DNA from: Halomonas korlensis
GTDB taxonomy: Bacteria; Pseudomonadota; Gammaproteobacteria; Pseudomonadales; Halomonadaceae
Direction of reading: 5' to 3'
NCBI RefSeq assembly: GCF_900116705.1
Contig: NZ_FPBP01000007.1
Coordinates: forward strand, 1-64,000
Length of the DNA: 64,000 nucleotides
Of this stretch, positions 44,363 through 52,778 are shown piece after piece (positions within the stretch are counted from its first letter, which is position 1; each line of letters opens with the position of its first letter). A program made the translations under genes and the position numbers. Under the pieces are notes generated by a model. It did no database searches, was not told where the DNA came from, and worked only from the letters and a program-made list of their open reading frames with translations.

Positions 44363-45748
44363 ATGCCATCCTCCCTCGATACATCCGACGACATAGCGCT
44401 TGAGGGCGCCCCGCTTTCTCGGCACGGGCTGATCAAGTTCATCGTGCCATCGCTGATCGGCGTGCTGCTGTTCCTGGTGCCCTTCTCGATGGGCGATACG
44501 ATCAACATCGGCATGGGGTTCGCCGCCGATGGGCTCAAGGCCCTGCTGGGGGATGCCCTGCCGGCCATTGCCATGGTAGTCCTATGCCTGTCCTTGCTTC
44601 TGACCTTGGTGGTCAAGTTCACCCATCCAGGCTGGGCGAGCGAGGGCATGCTGAAGGAGTTGTTCGACGTGGCGCCGCTGTGGGTTGTCATGCGAGCCCT
44701 TGGTGCGCTCTTCGCCGTGATGATCTACTTTCAGGCCGGCCCCGCGTTCGTCATCGCCTCCTTCACCGGCGGCGTAATGCTCAATGACCTGGCACCGGTG
44801 CTGCTGACCTTCTTCTTCTTCGCCGCTATCCTGCTGCCGTTTCTGGTCGACTTCGGCTTCATGGAATTTATCGGCAGTCTGCTCCGCACCCCCTTCCGCT
44901 GGATCTTCGGGCTGCCGGGCCGGAGCGCCATCGATGCCACAGCCTCCTGGATGGGCTCGGGGACCGTAGGGGTACTGATCACGACCCAGCAGTACGAGAA
45001 GGGCTTCTATAACTGCCGCGAGGCGGCGGCTATCGCCACCAACTTCTCCATCGTCTCGATTGCCTTCGCGATTCTGGTCACCACCTTCATCGGCATCAAC
45101 CATCTCTTCGTGCCCTTCTACCTGACGGTGGTGGTCGCCGGCCTGGTGGCGGCGGTGATCGTGCCGCGGTTGCCACCGCTGTCGCTCAAGCCGAACACCT
45201 ACTACGAGCCGGTCGGCTGTCAGCTTCAGGAGGAGCGCACCGGCAACCAGAGCCTGCTGCGCTACAGCCTGGGCATGGCCGTGGCCCGCGCAGAGAAGGC
45301 CCCCGGCCCGCAGCAGCTGGTGCGCATCGCCTTGTTCAACGTCGCCGATATCTTCTTTGGCCTGCTGCCGCTGGTCATCGCCATCGGCACCGTGGCGCTG
45401 ATCCTGGCCGAGTTCACGCCGCTGTTCACCTGGCTGTCGATGCCCATGGTGCCAGTGCTGGAATGGATGGGCCTGCCCGAGGCCGAGGCCGCGGCCCCCG
45501 CTACCTTGGTGGGCTTCGCCGACATGTTCCTGCCGGCGGTCCTGGGCAGCAACATCGAGAGCGAGCTGACGCGCTTCGTGATCGCCTGCCTGTCGCTGAC
45601 CCAACTGGTCTACATGTCGGAGATCGGCGCCCTGCTGTTGAAGTCCAAGATCCCGCTGAAGCTATGGGAACTGGTGGCGATCTTCCTGCTGCGTACCGCC
45701 ATCACGTTGCCGATCATCGTCGTCATGGCCCATTGGCTGGTCGGTTGA
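44363..45748 (+). CDS. YjiH-family membrane protein, candidate guanidino-compound permease
   Basis: 461 aa with roughly 11-12 predicted membrane helices and a nucleoside-recognition (Gate) type core: FIVPSLIGVLLFLVPFSM (about 25-42), VWWLG-like TQLVYMSEIGALLLKSKI near 410-430, and the C-terminal WELVAIFLLRTAITLPIIVV. Belongs to the YjiH/arginine-operon membrane protein group of unknown transport role. GAGGTG precedes the ATG at 44363. Between gbuA and aruI, so it probably imports or exports 2-ketoarginine, guanidinobutyrate or GABA. Function is inferred from context only. Confidence 0.78.
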   Translation: MPSSLDTSDDIALEGAPLSRHGLIKFIVPSLIGVLLFLVPFSMGDTINIGMGFAADGLKALLGDALPAIAMVVLCLSLLLTLVVKFTHPGWASEGMLKELFDVAPLWVVMRALGALFAVMIYFQAGPAFVIASFTGGVMLNDLAPVLLTFFFFAAILLPFLVDFGFMEFIGSLLRTPFRWIFGLPGRSAIDATASWMGSGTVGVLITTQQYEKGFYNCREAAAIATNFSIVSIAFAILVTTFIGINHLFVPFYLTVVVAGLVAAVIVPRLPPLSLKPNTYYEPVGCQLQEERTGNQSLLRYSLGMAVARAEKAPGPQQLVRIALFNVADIFFGLLPLVIAIGTVALILAEFTPLFTWLSMPMVPVLEWMGLPEAEAAAPATLVGFADMFLPAVLGSNIESELTRFVIACLSLTQLVYMSEIGALLLKSKIPLKLWELVAIFLLRTAITLPIIVVMAHWLVG

Positions 45749-45759
45749 GGAACCCTGAG

Positions 45760-47370
45760 ATGACTTGTGCAGAACTGCTGATCCGATTGCTGCGCGACAC
45801 CTACGGGGCGGATACCGTCTTCGGCATTCCCGGCGTGCACACCATCGAGCTCTACCGTGGCCTGGAAAACAGCGGCATGCGCCACGTCACCCCGCGCCAC
45901 GAACAGGGCGCGGGCTTCATGGCCGATGGTTACGCACGCGCCACAGGACGCCCGGGGGTCTGCTTCATCATCACCGGGCCCGGAATGACTAATATCGCCA
46001 CGGCGATGGGTCAGGCACTCGCCGATTCCATTCCCATGCTGGTGATCTCCAGCGTCAACCGTCGCGACACGCTGGGGCTGGGCCAGGGGCGCCTGCATGA
46101 GCTGCCCAGCCAGCAGCAAACGATCGCCGGCGTCGCGCGCTTCAGCCACACCCTGCTCGACCCCGGTCAGCTGCCCGAAGTGCTGGCCCGGGCCTTCACG
46201 GTGTTTCGCAGCGAGCGGCCCGGGCCCGTGCATATCGAAATTCCCATCGACCTGTTCGATGCACCGGTTGCGGCGCCGAGCCAGTGGCAACCGCCGATGC
46301 TGTATCGCCCGGCGCCGGACCCTCGTGGTCTCGATCTGGCCGTCGACTGGCTGACGGCGGCCGAACGCCCCCTGGTACTGCTGGGCGGCGGCTGCGTGGA
46401 AGCTCCCGAGGCGGCGCGCCGGCTGGTCGAACGATTCGACGCGCCGACGGTGACCACGATCAATGCCAAGGGGCTGCTGGGCCGACACCACCCGCTCGAC
46501 CTCGGCGCCAACGCCGCCTTGCCCGCCGTGCGCGAACTGGCGGCGAAGGCTGACGTGATCCTGGCGGTGGGCACCGAGCTCGGCGAGACCGACTATGACG
46601 TGGTATTCGATGACGGCTTCACCCTGACCGGCCGGCTGATCCGCATCGATCTGGATGCCCGGCAACTGGTGCGCAACCAGCCGCTGGCGCTTGGCCTGGT
46701 GGGCGATGCCGGCCGCAGTCTCGAGCTGCTGGTCGAGCGTCTGCCGCACCCGATGCACAAAGGCGGGCAGGAACGCACGGCGCAGGCCCTTGCCACGCTG
46801 GACCTCACCAACGATCCCGCGTTCGCGCCCTTCGTCCCGCTTTATGCGGCCCTTGAAACCGCGCTCCCGGAAGCCATTCTGGTCGGCGACTCGACGGCCC
46901 CGGTCTATGCCGGCAACCACTTGGTCGCACAGCCGGCGCCACGGCGTTACTTCAACGCCTCCACCGGCTACGGCACCCTCGGCTACGGCCTGCCGGCCGC
47001 CCTCGGCGCCCAGCTCGGCCAGCCGGCACTGCCGGTGGTCGCCCTGGTGGGTGACGGCGGCGTGATGTTCACCCTATCGGAGCTCGCCACTGCAGTGGAA
47101 GAGCGCCTGCCGGTGGTCATCCTGCTGTGGCACAACGCCGGGTACGAGGAGATTCGCCGCTTCATGGACGCCCACGGTGTCGAACGCCTCGGCGTCGACC
47201 TCAAGGCGCCCGACTTCCTGACGCTCGCCCGCGGCTTCGGCTGTCTAGCGACCCGCGTCGATAGTCCTGACAGCCTCAGCGACGCCCTGGCCAGTCGACC
47301 GCTGGACGGGCCGATGCTGGTCGAGGTGGACGCGGCCCGCTGGCAGCGATCGCTGACAACCCCGCTATGA
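45760..47370 (+). CDS. aruI: 5-guanidino-2-oxopentanoate decarboxylase (2-ketoarginine decarboxylase)
   Basis: 536 aa thiamine-diphosphate enzyme of the acetolactate synthase-like family. FGIPGVHTIELYRGL (about 21-35), RHEQGAGFMADGYARATGRPGVCFIITGPGMTN with the catalytic Glu (about 46-78), and ThDP/Mg motif GDGGVMFTLSELATAVEERLPVVILLWHNAGYEEIR (about 430-465). AruI-type rather than IlvB because of its sequence around HEQGAGFMADGYARA and its position with gbuA. It decarboxylates 2-ketoarginine to 4-guanidinobutyraldehyde. It needs an arginine transaminase or oxidase, which is not in the window. Joined to the next gene by ATGA. Confidence 0.85.
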   Translation: MTCAELLIRLLRDTYGADTVFGIPGVHTIELYRGLENSGMRHVTPRHEQGAGFMADGYARATGRPGVCFIITGPGMTNIATAMGQALADSIPMLVISSVNRRDTLGLGQGRLHELPSQQQTIAGVARFSHTLLDPGQLPEVLARAFTVFRSERPGPVHIEIPIDLFDAPVAAPSQWQPPMLYRPAPDPRGLDLAVDWLTAAERPLVLLGGGCVEAPEAARRLVERFDAPTVTTINAKGLLGRHHPLDLGANAALPAVRELAAKADVILAVGTELGETDYDVVFDDGFTLTGRLIRIDLDARQLVRNQPLALGLVGDAGRSLELLVERLPHPMHKGGQERTAQALATLDLTNDPAFAPFVPLYAALETALPEAILVGDSTAPVYAGNHLVAQPAPRRYFNASTGYGTLGYGLPAALGAQLGQPALPVVALVGDGGVMFTLSELATAVEERLPVVILLWHNAGYEEIRRFMDAHGVERLGVDLKAPDFLTLARGFGCLATRVDSPDSLSDALASRPLDGPMLVEVDAARWQRSLTTPL

Positions 47371-47381
47371 AGGATACCCCC

Positions 47382-48845
47382 ATGACACGACTCGACACGC
47401 CCTGCCTCGACAAGCAGTTCATCGATGGCCAGTGGGTCGTCTCGCGGGGCGAGCGACGCCTGCCGGTCGTTAATCCCTTTCGCGAGACGCTGATCGCCGA
47501 GGTCACCGCGGGCGACCCGGCCGACGTCGATGCCGCCGTGACAGCCGCCCGGCGCACCCTGCCCGCCTGGCGGCGCTTGGGCGGCACCCGGCGGGCCGTC
47601 TACCTCGACGGCTTCGCCGACGCGCTGGCGAACCGCCGCGACGCGCTGATCGAGCTCTCCTCGACCAACAACGGCAAGGCCATGGCGGAAGCGGCGATCG
47701 ACCTGGACGATGCCATCGCCTGCTATCGCTACTATGCGGGACAGGCACGGGCGCTGGATGCCCGCCAGGGAGAGTCCGTTGCGGTGGCGATGGAGGGTGT
47801 GGTGGCCCGCTGCTATCACGACCCGGTCGGGGTCGTGGGGCTGATCACCCCCTGGAACTTTCCGCTGGTGACCAGCGCCTGGAAGCTTGCGCCGGCGCTC
47901 GCGGCCGGCTGTACGGTGGTACTCAAGCCCTCCGAGGTGACGCCGCTGCCCGAGCAGGTGCTGGCCGACATTGCCCAGGACATCGACTTGCCCGCCGGTG
48001 TCCTCAACCTGTTGCACGGCGATGGCGAGGGCATCGGCGCGCCCATCAGCCGCCATCCCGGGATCGACAAGGTCTCGTTCACCGGCAGCAACCGGGTTGG
48101 CGAGGCCGTCATGCGGGCGGCAAGCGCCACGACCAAGGGCCTGTCGCTGGAACTCGGCGGCAAGTCGCCGATTCTGGTCATGGACGACGCCGACCCGCAG
48201 CAGGCCGCCGACTGGGTGATGGCCGGCATCTATTTCAACTCGGGTCAGATCTGTTCGGCCACCTCGCGGCTGATCGTACACGAGGCCATCGCCGAGGCGC
48301 TTTATGCCGCACTCGCCGAGCGAATCGATGCCATCGAGCTCGGTGACCCACTTTCCCCGACGACCGACATGGGGCCGCTGACCAGCGCCCGGCAGCGCGA
48401 CGGCGTACAGCGCTACCTCGACATCGCCGCCGCCGAGCAGCTCGTCGCGGTTCGTGATGCCCGCCACCGCCAGCTCCCCGAGCAGGGCATCTTTCTGGCC
48501 CCGACGCTCTATCGCGACGTGCCGGTGACGAGCCGCCTCTGGCAGGAGGAGATCTTCGGACCGGTACTCTGCGGCCGCAGCGTGTCCAGCGAAGAGGAGG
48601 CTATCGAGCTGGCCAATGACAGTGACTTCGGCCTGGCCGCCACCGTGATCAGCGGCGACAGCGAACGTGCCCAGCGAATCGGTCGCGAACTGCAAGCCGG
48701 CAGCATCTGGTTCAACAGCGAACAGCTGGTGCTGCCAGAGACCGGCTGGGGCGGCTTCAAGCGCAGCGGTATCGGCCGAGAACTCGGCCCCTGGGGGCTT
48801 GCCGCCTTCCTGGAGGTCAAGCACGTTATCGGCCCGGCGGCCTGA
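47382..48845 (+). CDS. Aldehyde dehydrogenase, probable 4-guanidinobutyraldehyde dehydrogenase
   Basis: 487 aa from the ATG at 47382, with AAGGATA 8 nt upstream; the ATG at 47367 (ATGA with aruI) would add five residues. NAD-dependent: TPWNFPLVTSAWKLAPALAAG (about 150), SFTGSNRVGEAVMRAAS (about 227), ELGGKSPILVMDDAD (Glu, about 250), NSGQICSATSRLIV (Cys, about 285), EEIFGPVL. Betaine-aldehyde-dehydrogenase-like sequence. Last gene of the operon and completes 2-ketoarginine to guanidinobutyrate. A bidirectional terminator follows at 48881. Confidence 0.87.
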   Translation: MTRLDTPCLDKQFIDGQWVVSRGERRLPVVNPFRETLIAEVTAGDPADVDAAVTAARRTLPAWRRLGGTRRAVYLDGFADALANRRDALIELSSTNNGKAMAEAAIDLDDAIACYRYYAGQARALDARQGESVAVAMEGVVARCYHDPVGVVGLITPWNFPLVTSAWKLAPALAAGCTVVLKPSEVTPLPEQVLADIAQDIDLPAGVLNLLHGDGEGIGAPISRHPGIDKVSFTGSNRVGEAVMRAASATTKGLSLELGGKSPILVMDDADPQQAADWVMAGIYFNSGQICSATSRLIVHEAIAEALYAALAERIDAIELGDPLSPTTDMGPLTSARQRDGVQRYLDIAAAEQLVAVRDARHRQLPEQGIFLAPTLYRDVPVTSRLWQEEIFGPVLCGRSVSSEEEAIELANDSDFGLAATVISGDSERAQRIGRELQAGSIWFNSEQLVLPETGWGGFKRSGIGRELGPWGLAAFLEVKHVIGPAA

Positions 48846-48880
48846 GCATCGCTGTCGAGCCAAATCCAGGCCAAGAAAAA

Positions 48881-48909
48881 GCCGCCTGGGTTTATCCCAG
48901 GCGGCTTTC
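48881..48909. terminator. Bidirectional terminator after the guanidino operon and tRNA-Ala
   Basis: Stem GCCGCCTGGG / CCCAGGCGGC with a 5-nt loop (48881-48905), preceded by five As and followed by TTT. It ends the plus-strand operon 36 bases after its stop and also faces tRNA-Ala transcribed on the minus strand. Confidence 0.85.
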
Positions 48910-48916
48910 AAATGTC

Positions 48917-48992
48917 TGGTGGAGCCTAGCGGGATCGAACCGCTGACCTCCTGCGTGCAAGGCAGGCGCTCTCCCAGCTGAGCTAAGGCCCC
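48917..48992 (-). tRNA. tRNA-Ala (TGC)
   Basis: 76 nt with encoded CCA. The minus strand begins GGGGCCTTAGCTCAGCTGGG; anticodon TGC lies in CCTTGCACG. D-, anticodon and T-arms (GGTTCGATCC) pair normally. Confidence 0.96.
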
Positions 48993-49023
48993 ACACGCTC
49001 TCGCATCGGCGAGAACGAGGCAC

Positions 49024-49052
49024 ATTCTATGCACGTGGCGCATGCACGTCAA
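49024..49052 (-). promoter_or_regulatory. Sigma70 promoter of tRNA-Ala
   Basis: On the minus strand TTGACG (49052-49047), 17-nt spacer, TAGAAT (49029-49024), 31 bases before the tRNA start. Confidence 0.7.
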
Positions 49053-49190
49053 CCGTCGAAAGGAAGGAATCGTCTGGGGCTAAAAGCGAATTCCACTTAG
49101 GAGAATCTTGTGTCACTCTTGCCGGACTAGAGACGCCACGATTGGCAACATGCCGATTAATCCCTCCACTCTCTGTTGAGGAGCCGCGCC

Positions 49191-49838
49191 TTGATTCGGG
49201 TTCTCATTGCCGATGATCATCACCTGGTCAGGACCAGCATCGCTCACTTGCTGAATGCCGAAGAGGACATCAGCGTGATCGGTGAAGCGGTGGATGGAGA
49301 AGACGCCATCGCTCAGACACGCGACCTACGTCCCGATATCGTCCTGATGGACATCCGCATGCCGGGTATCGGCGGCCTGGAAGCTACCCGCAAGATCAAT
49401 CGTGGAGCCAACGGTAGTCGTGTGCTGGTGCTGACAGCCTTTCTCGAGGAAACTTTCGCTCAGCGCCTGCTCGATGCGGGCGCCTTTGGCTTGATCAGCA
49501 AGGGCTCGCAGCATAACGAGATGGTCACCGCCATTCGGCGCATCTTCGCCGGCCAGCGCTATATCAGTCCCGAAATCGCCCAGCGCCTGGTGCTGTCACG
49601 CATCGACGCCCTGGCGAACCCCTTCGACGAGCTCTCCCAGCGTGAACTGCAGGTCGCGATGATGATCGTCAATTGTCAGAAGGTGGCCGAGATCTCCGAT
49701 CGCCTGTTTCTCAGCCCCAAGACGGTCAACACCTACCGCTACCGTATATTTGAAAAGCTCAGCGTCAATTCCGATGTGGAGCTCACCCACCTGGGGCTGC
49801 GGCATGGCCTGGTGGATGGCTTTGCCAGCGCCGACTGA
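49191..49838 (+). CDS. gacA: Response regulator GacA/UvrY
   Basis: 215 aa. Receiver domain with VLIADDHHLVRTSIAHLL (acidic pocket, about residue 8), phospho-acceptor Asp in DIVLMDIRMPGIGGLEATR (about 54), Lys in GLISKGSQHNE; C-terminal LuxR-type helix-turn-helix ELSQRELQVAMMIVNCQKVAEISDRLFLSPKTVNTYRYRIFEKL (about 148-190). Start is taken as the TTG at 49191, giving MIRVLIADDHH like Pseudomonas gacA; GAGGAG lies about 8 nt upstream. It drives small-RNA (Csr/Rsm) regulation. Its sensor GacS is not here. uvrC follows, as in Pseudomonas and relatives. Confidence 0.93.
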   Translation: MIRVLIADDHHLVRTSIAHLLNAEEDISVIGEAVDGEDAIAQTRDLRPDIVLMDIRMPGIGGLEATRKINRGANGSRVLVLTAFLEETFAQRLLDAGAFGLISKGSQHNEMVTAIRRIFAGQRYISPEIAQRLVLSRIDALANPFDELSQRELQVAMMIVNCQKVAEISDRLFLSPKTVNTYRYRIFEKLSVNSDVELTHLGLRHGLVDGFASAD

Positions 49839-49903
49839 CGGGGCACGACAAGGTCGCGATCTGCTAGTATATGGCTTCTGTTGACTGGGAGCTTTCTAGC
49901 CGC

Positions 49904-51718
49904 ATGAGCTTCGATTCCCGACAATTTCTTGCCAATGTCAGCGAGGCGCCCGGCGTCTATCGCATGCTCGACGAGCAGGGCGACACGCTCTATGTCGGCA
50001 AGGCGCGGCGCCTCAGGGCCCGCCTGGCCAGCTATTTCCGTGGCGCCCTGAACACCAAGACCCAGGCGCTGGTGGGAAGAATTCATGATGTCCAGGTCAC
50101 GGTCACCAACAGCGAGACCGAGGCGCTGCTGCTCGAGCAGACCCTGATCAAGGAGCTACGTCCGCCTTACAATATCCTGCTGCGCGACGATAAATCCTAT
50201 CCCTTCATTTTCGTGACCGACCGCCATCCGTATCCGGCGCTGGAATACAAGCGCGCTCGCGCCCGTCGCGACGATGGCCGCTACCTCGGCCCCTATCCGA
50301 GCAGCGGCGCGGTGCGCGAGAGCCTGTCGTTAATGCAGCGGATCTTTCGCATCCGCAATTGCGAGGATAGTATCTTCGCTCACCGCACCAGACCCTGTCT
50401 CCAGTACCAGATCCACCGTTGCAGCGCGCCCTGTGTTGGCTACATCAACCAGGAGGACTATCGCCGCGATCTGGAACACGCCGTGCAGTGCCTGGAAGGC
50501 AAGAGCGAACAGGTCACAAGCGAGCTGACCCGCGAGATGGAAGCGGCCAGCGAAGCGCTGGCCTTCGAGGACGCGGCACGCTTGCGCGACCAGATCCAAC
50601 AACTGCGTCAGCTTCAGCAGCGCCAGTTCGTCGATACGGCCGGCGGCGATGCCGATGTGTTCGCCCTGGCGAGTCGCCCCGGCGCGCTGTGTATCTCGGT
50701 ACTCACCATGCGCCAGGGCCGCCTGCTGGGCGCAAGACATCATGCCCCTGCCAATGGCCTGGACCTTCCGGAGGACGCCCTGCTCGGCGATTTCGTCAGC
50801 CAGTTCTATCTGGGCCAGGCCCGCGAGATTCCCGGCGAAGTGATCGTCAGCCATCCGGTGCCCGATGCGGGCCTGATCGCCAGCGCCTTGAGCGAGCGTG
50901 CGGGAAAGCGTATCCGCCTTACCGACCAGGTACGCGGCCATCGCGCCCAATGGCGTGAGCTGGCCCGCACCAATGCCGAGCAGCAGCTCGCCGGCCAGCT
51001 TGCCAATCAGAGCCAACTCGCGAAGCGCTTCGAGGCGTTGCGCGAAACCCTCTCACTGCAAGACGTGCCACGCCGCCTGGAATGCTACGACATCAGCCAC
51101 AGCCACGGGGAAGCCACCGTGGCCTCCTGCGTGGTATTCGATATCAATGGCCCGCGTAAATCCGACTACCGGCGCTTCAACATCGAGGGCGTGGCCGCCG
51201 GCGACGATTATGCCGCCATGCGCCAGGTACTGATCCGTCGCTTCAAGCGGCTGGCAGATGGCGAAGGGGAGCGCCCCGACATCCTGATCGTCGACGGCGG
51301 CAAGGGGCAGCTCAATATGGCCCGCGAGGCCTTCGCCGAACTCGGCGTCACGGGGGTAGTGCTGCTGGGCGTGGCCAAGGGCACCACGCGCAAGGCAGGC
51401 CTCGAGACGCTGTACGTCGAGACGGTCGATAACAGCCTGGACCTGGAAGGCGCCTCGCCGGCGCTGCATCTGATCCAGCATATCCGCGACGAGTCGCATC
51501 GCTTCGCCATCGCCGGTCATCGAGCACGGCGCGACAAGACCCGTCGCACCTCCACCCTGCAGGAGATTCCCGGTGTCGGGCCGCGGCGGCGGCGCGAGCT
51601 GCTGCGCTTCTTTGGCGGGCTGCACGGCGTCAAGCAGGCCAGCCGCGAGGAACTCGCCAAGGTGCCCGGCATCAGCGCCACCATGGCCGAGACGATTCAT
51701 CGCGCCTTGCATGGATGA
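49904..51718 (+). CDS. uvrC: Excinuclease ABC subunit C
   Basis: 604 aa nucleotide-excision-repair endonuclease that makes the 3' and 5' incisions with UvrB. N-terminal GIY-YIG region [18 protein letters not shown] (about 16), UVR motif [28 protein letters not shown] (about 205-232), RNase H-like C-terminal nuclease with [20 protein letters not shown] (about 395) and [12 protein letters not shown] (about 470), and twin helix-hairpin-helix [18 protein letters not shown]...[13 protein letters not shown]. Start MSFDSRQFL at 49904 fits the family; an ATG 11 codons earlier is unlikely. gacA-uvrC-pgsA order is standard. Confidence 0.95.
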   Translation: MSFDSRQFLANVSEAPGVYRMLDEQGDTLYVGKARRLRARLASYFRGALNTKTQALVGRIHDVQVTVTNSETEALLLEQTLIKELRPPYNILLRDDKSYPFIFVTDRHPYPALEYKRARARRDDGRYLGPYPSSGAVRESLSLMQRIFRIRNCEDSIFAHRTRPCLQYQIHRCSAPCVGYINQEDYRRDLEHAVQCLEGKSEQVTSELTREMEAASEALAFEDAARLRDQIQQLRQLQQRQFVDTAGGDADVFALASRPGALCISVLTMRQGRLLGARHHAPANGLDLPEDALLGDFVSQFYLGQAREIPGEVIVSHPVPDAGLIASALSERAGKRIRLTDQVRGHRAQWRELARTNAEQQLAGQLANQSQLAKRFEALRETLSLQDVPRRLECYDISHSHGEATVASCVVFDINGPRKSDYRRFNIEGVAAGDDYAAMRQVLIRRFKRLADGEGERPDILIVDGGKGQLNMAREAFAELGVTGVVLLGVAKGTTRKAGLETLYVETVDNSLDLEGASPALHLIQHIRDESHRFAIAGHRARRDKTRRTSTLQEIPGVGPRRRRELLRFFGGLHGVKQASREELAKVPGISATMAETIHRALHG

Positions 51719-51789
51719 TAACGCCCGAGGCGGATAGAATGACCTCGCCGCTTCAGGCGCCATCCTCACGGCAAGGACAGCATCACGTA

Positions 51790-52338
51790 ATGAACATACC
51801 CAACCTTCTGACGCTCGCTCGCATTATCTTCATACCGTTACTGGTGGTCCTCTTCTATCTGCCCTTTGCCTGGAGCATGCCGCTGGCGGCGTGCCTGTTC
51901 GGATTGGCCGCCGTGACCGACTGGCTCGACGGTTATCTGGCCAGACGCTGGGATCAGGCGACTCCGTTCGGGGCCTTTCTCGACCCGGTCGCCGACAAGC
52001 TGATGGTCGCCGTCGCGCTGGCGCTGTTGATAGAGCGCTTCGATACGGTATGGCTGACGCTGCCGGCGCTGGTGATCATCGGCCGCGAAATCGTGATTTC
52101 GGCGCTGCGCGAATGGATGGCGGAAATGGGCAAGCGCGGCATGGTCGCCGTGTCGTGGATCGGCAAGGTCAAGACCGCCCTGCAGATGATCGCACTGCTG
52201 GTGCTGCTGGCGTTCCCTCCCGGCCACCTGCTGGCCCTCATGGGCGTGGTAACGCTGTACGTCGCGGCCATGCTGACGCTCTGGTCAATGTATTCCTATC
52301 TACGTGCCGCCTGGCCGCACTTGAGTCGCTCGATGTAG
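51790..52338 (+). CDS. pgsA: CDP-diacylglycerol--glycerol-3-phosphate 3-phosphatidyltransferase
   Basis: 182 aa integral membrane enzyme making phosphatidylglycerophosphate from CDP-diacylglycerol and glycerol-3-phosphate. CDP-alcohol phosphatidyltransferase signature [27 protein letters not shown] (about 49-75) has all four aspartates. About six membrane helices. The start at 51790 gives the family N-terminus [12 protein letters not shown]; a frame beginning at 51715 overlaps uvrC and is not family-like. The ribosome site AAGGACA is rather distant (about 12 nt). Confidence 0.94.
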   Translation: MNIPNLLTLARIIFIPLLVVLFYLPFAWSMPLAACLFGLAAVTDWLDGYLARRWDQATPFGAFLDPVADKLMVAVALALLIERFDTVWLTLPALVIIGREIVISALREWMAEMGKRGMVAVSWIGKVKTALQMIALLVLLAFPPGHLLALMGVVTLYVAAMLTLWSMYSYLRAAWPHLSRSM

Positions 52339-52348
52339 CCAAAAGCGT

Positions 52349-52376
52349 TTGACAGTCACCGACTTATCCTTATAAT
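52349..52376 (+). promoter_or_regulatory. Consensus sigma70 promoter of the tRNA-Gly-Cys-Leu cluster
   Basis: TTGACA (52349-52354), 16-nt spacer, TATAAT (52371-52376); both hexamers are perfect. It lies 15 bases before tRNA-Gly. Confidence 0.88.
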
Positions 52377-52391
52377 TCGCTCTCGAGTCGA

Positions 52392-52466
52392 GCGGGAATA
52401 GCTCAGTGGTAGAGCATCGCCTTGCCAAGGCGAGGGTCGGGAGTTCGAATCTCCTTTCCCGCTCCA
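52392..52466 (+). tRNA. tRNA-Gly (GCC)
   Basis: 75 nt with encoded CCA: GCGGGAATAGCTCAGTGGTA start, anticodon GCC in CCTTGCCAAGG, T-arm AGTTCGAATCT, end CCCGCTCCA. Confidence 0.96.
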
Positions 52467-52504
52467 TTTCCTGTCACGCTTGCCGACAGGACACGACTCG
52501 ATGA

Positions 52505-52578
52505 GGCTGGATGGCAGAGTGGTTATGCAGCGGACTGCAACTCCGTGTACGCCGGTTCGATTCCGACTCCAGCCTCCA
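52505..52578 (+). tRNA. tRNA-Cys (GCA)
   Basis: 74 nt with CCA: GGCTGGATGGCAGAGTGG start, anticodon GCA in GACTGCAACTC, T-arm GGTTCGATTCC, end CCAGCCTCCA. Confidence 0.96.
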
Positions 52579-52610
52579 CTTTTCCCCGATTTCCCGCTTG
52601 ATCCCGTACC

Positions 52611-52697
52611 GCCCGGATGGCGAAATTGGTAGACGCAAGGGACTTAAAATCCCTCGGTGGCAACACCGTGCCGGTTCAAGTCCGGCTCCGGGCACCA
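52611..52697 (+). tRNA. tRNA-Leu (TAA)
   Basis: 87 nt with a long variable arm and CCA: GCCCGGATGGCGAAATTGG start, anticodon TAA in GACTTAAAATCC, T-arm GGTTCAAGTCC, end CTCCGGGCACCA. Confidence 0.95.
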
Positions 52698-52778
52698 TTC
52701 CTTCCTGACTTGCCACCCGCTTTCGCCGTCACTCAAGTTTACCCCAGCGACACCCGCGAGGTGCCGGCGAGGATAGCC

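Noticed and set aside
46983..49052. 689-aa minus-strand frame over aruI, the aldehyde dehydrogenase and tRNA-Ala
   Set aside because: Reads through a tRNA gene and a terminator and is antisense to two clear enzymes.
52617..52778. Extended nadB frame starting inside tRNA-Leu
   Set aside because: Would translate the tRNA; the ATG at 52779 has a ribosome site and starts the FAD-binding domain properly.
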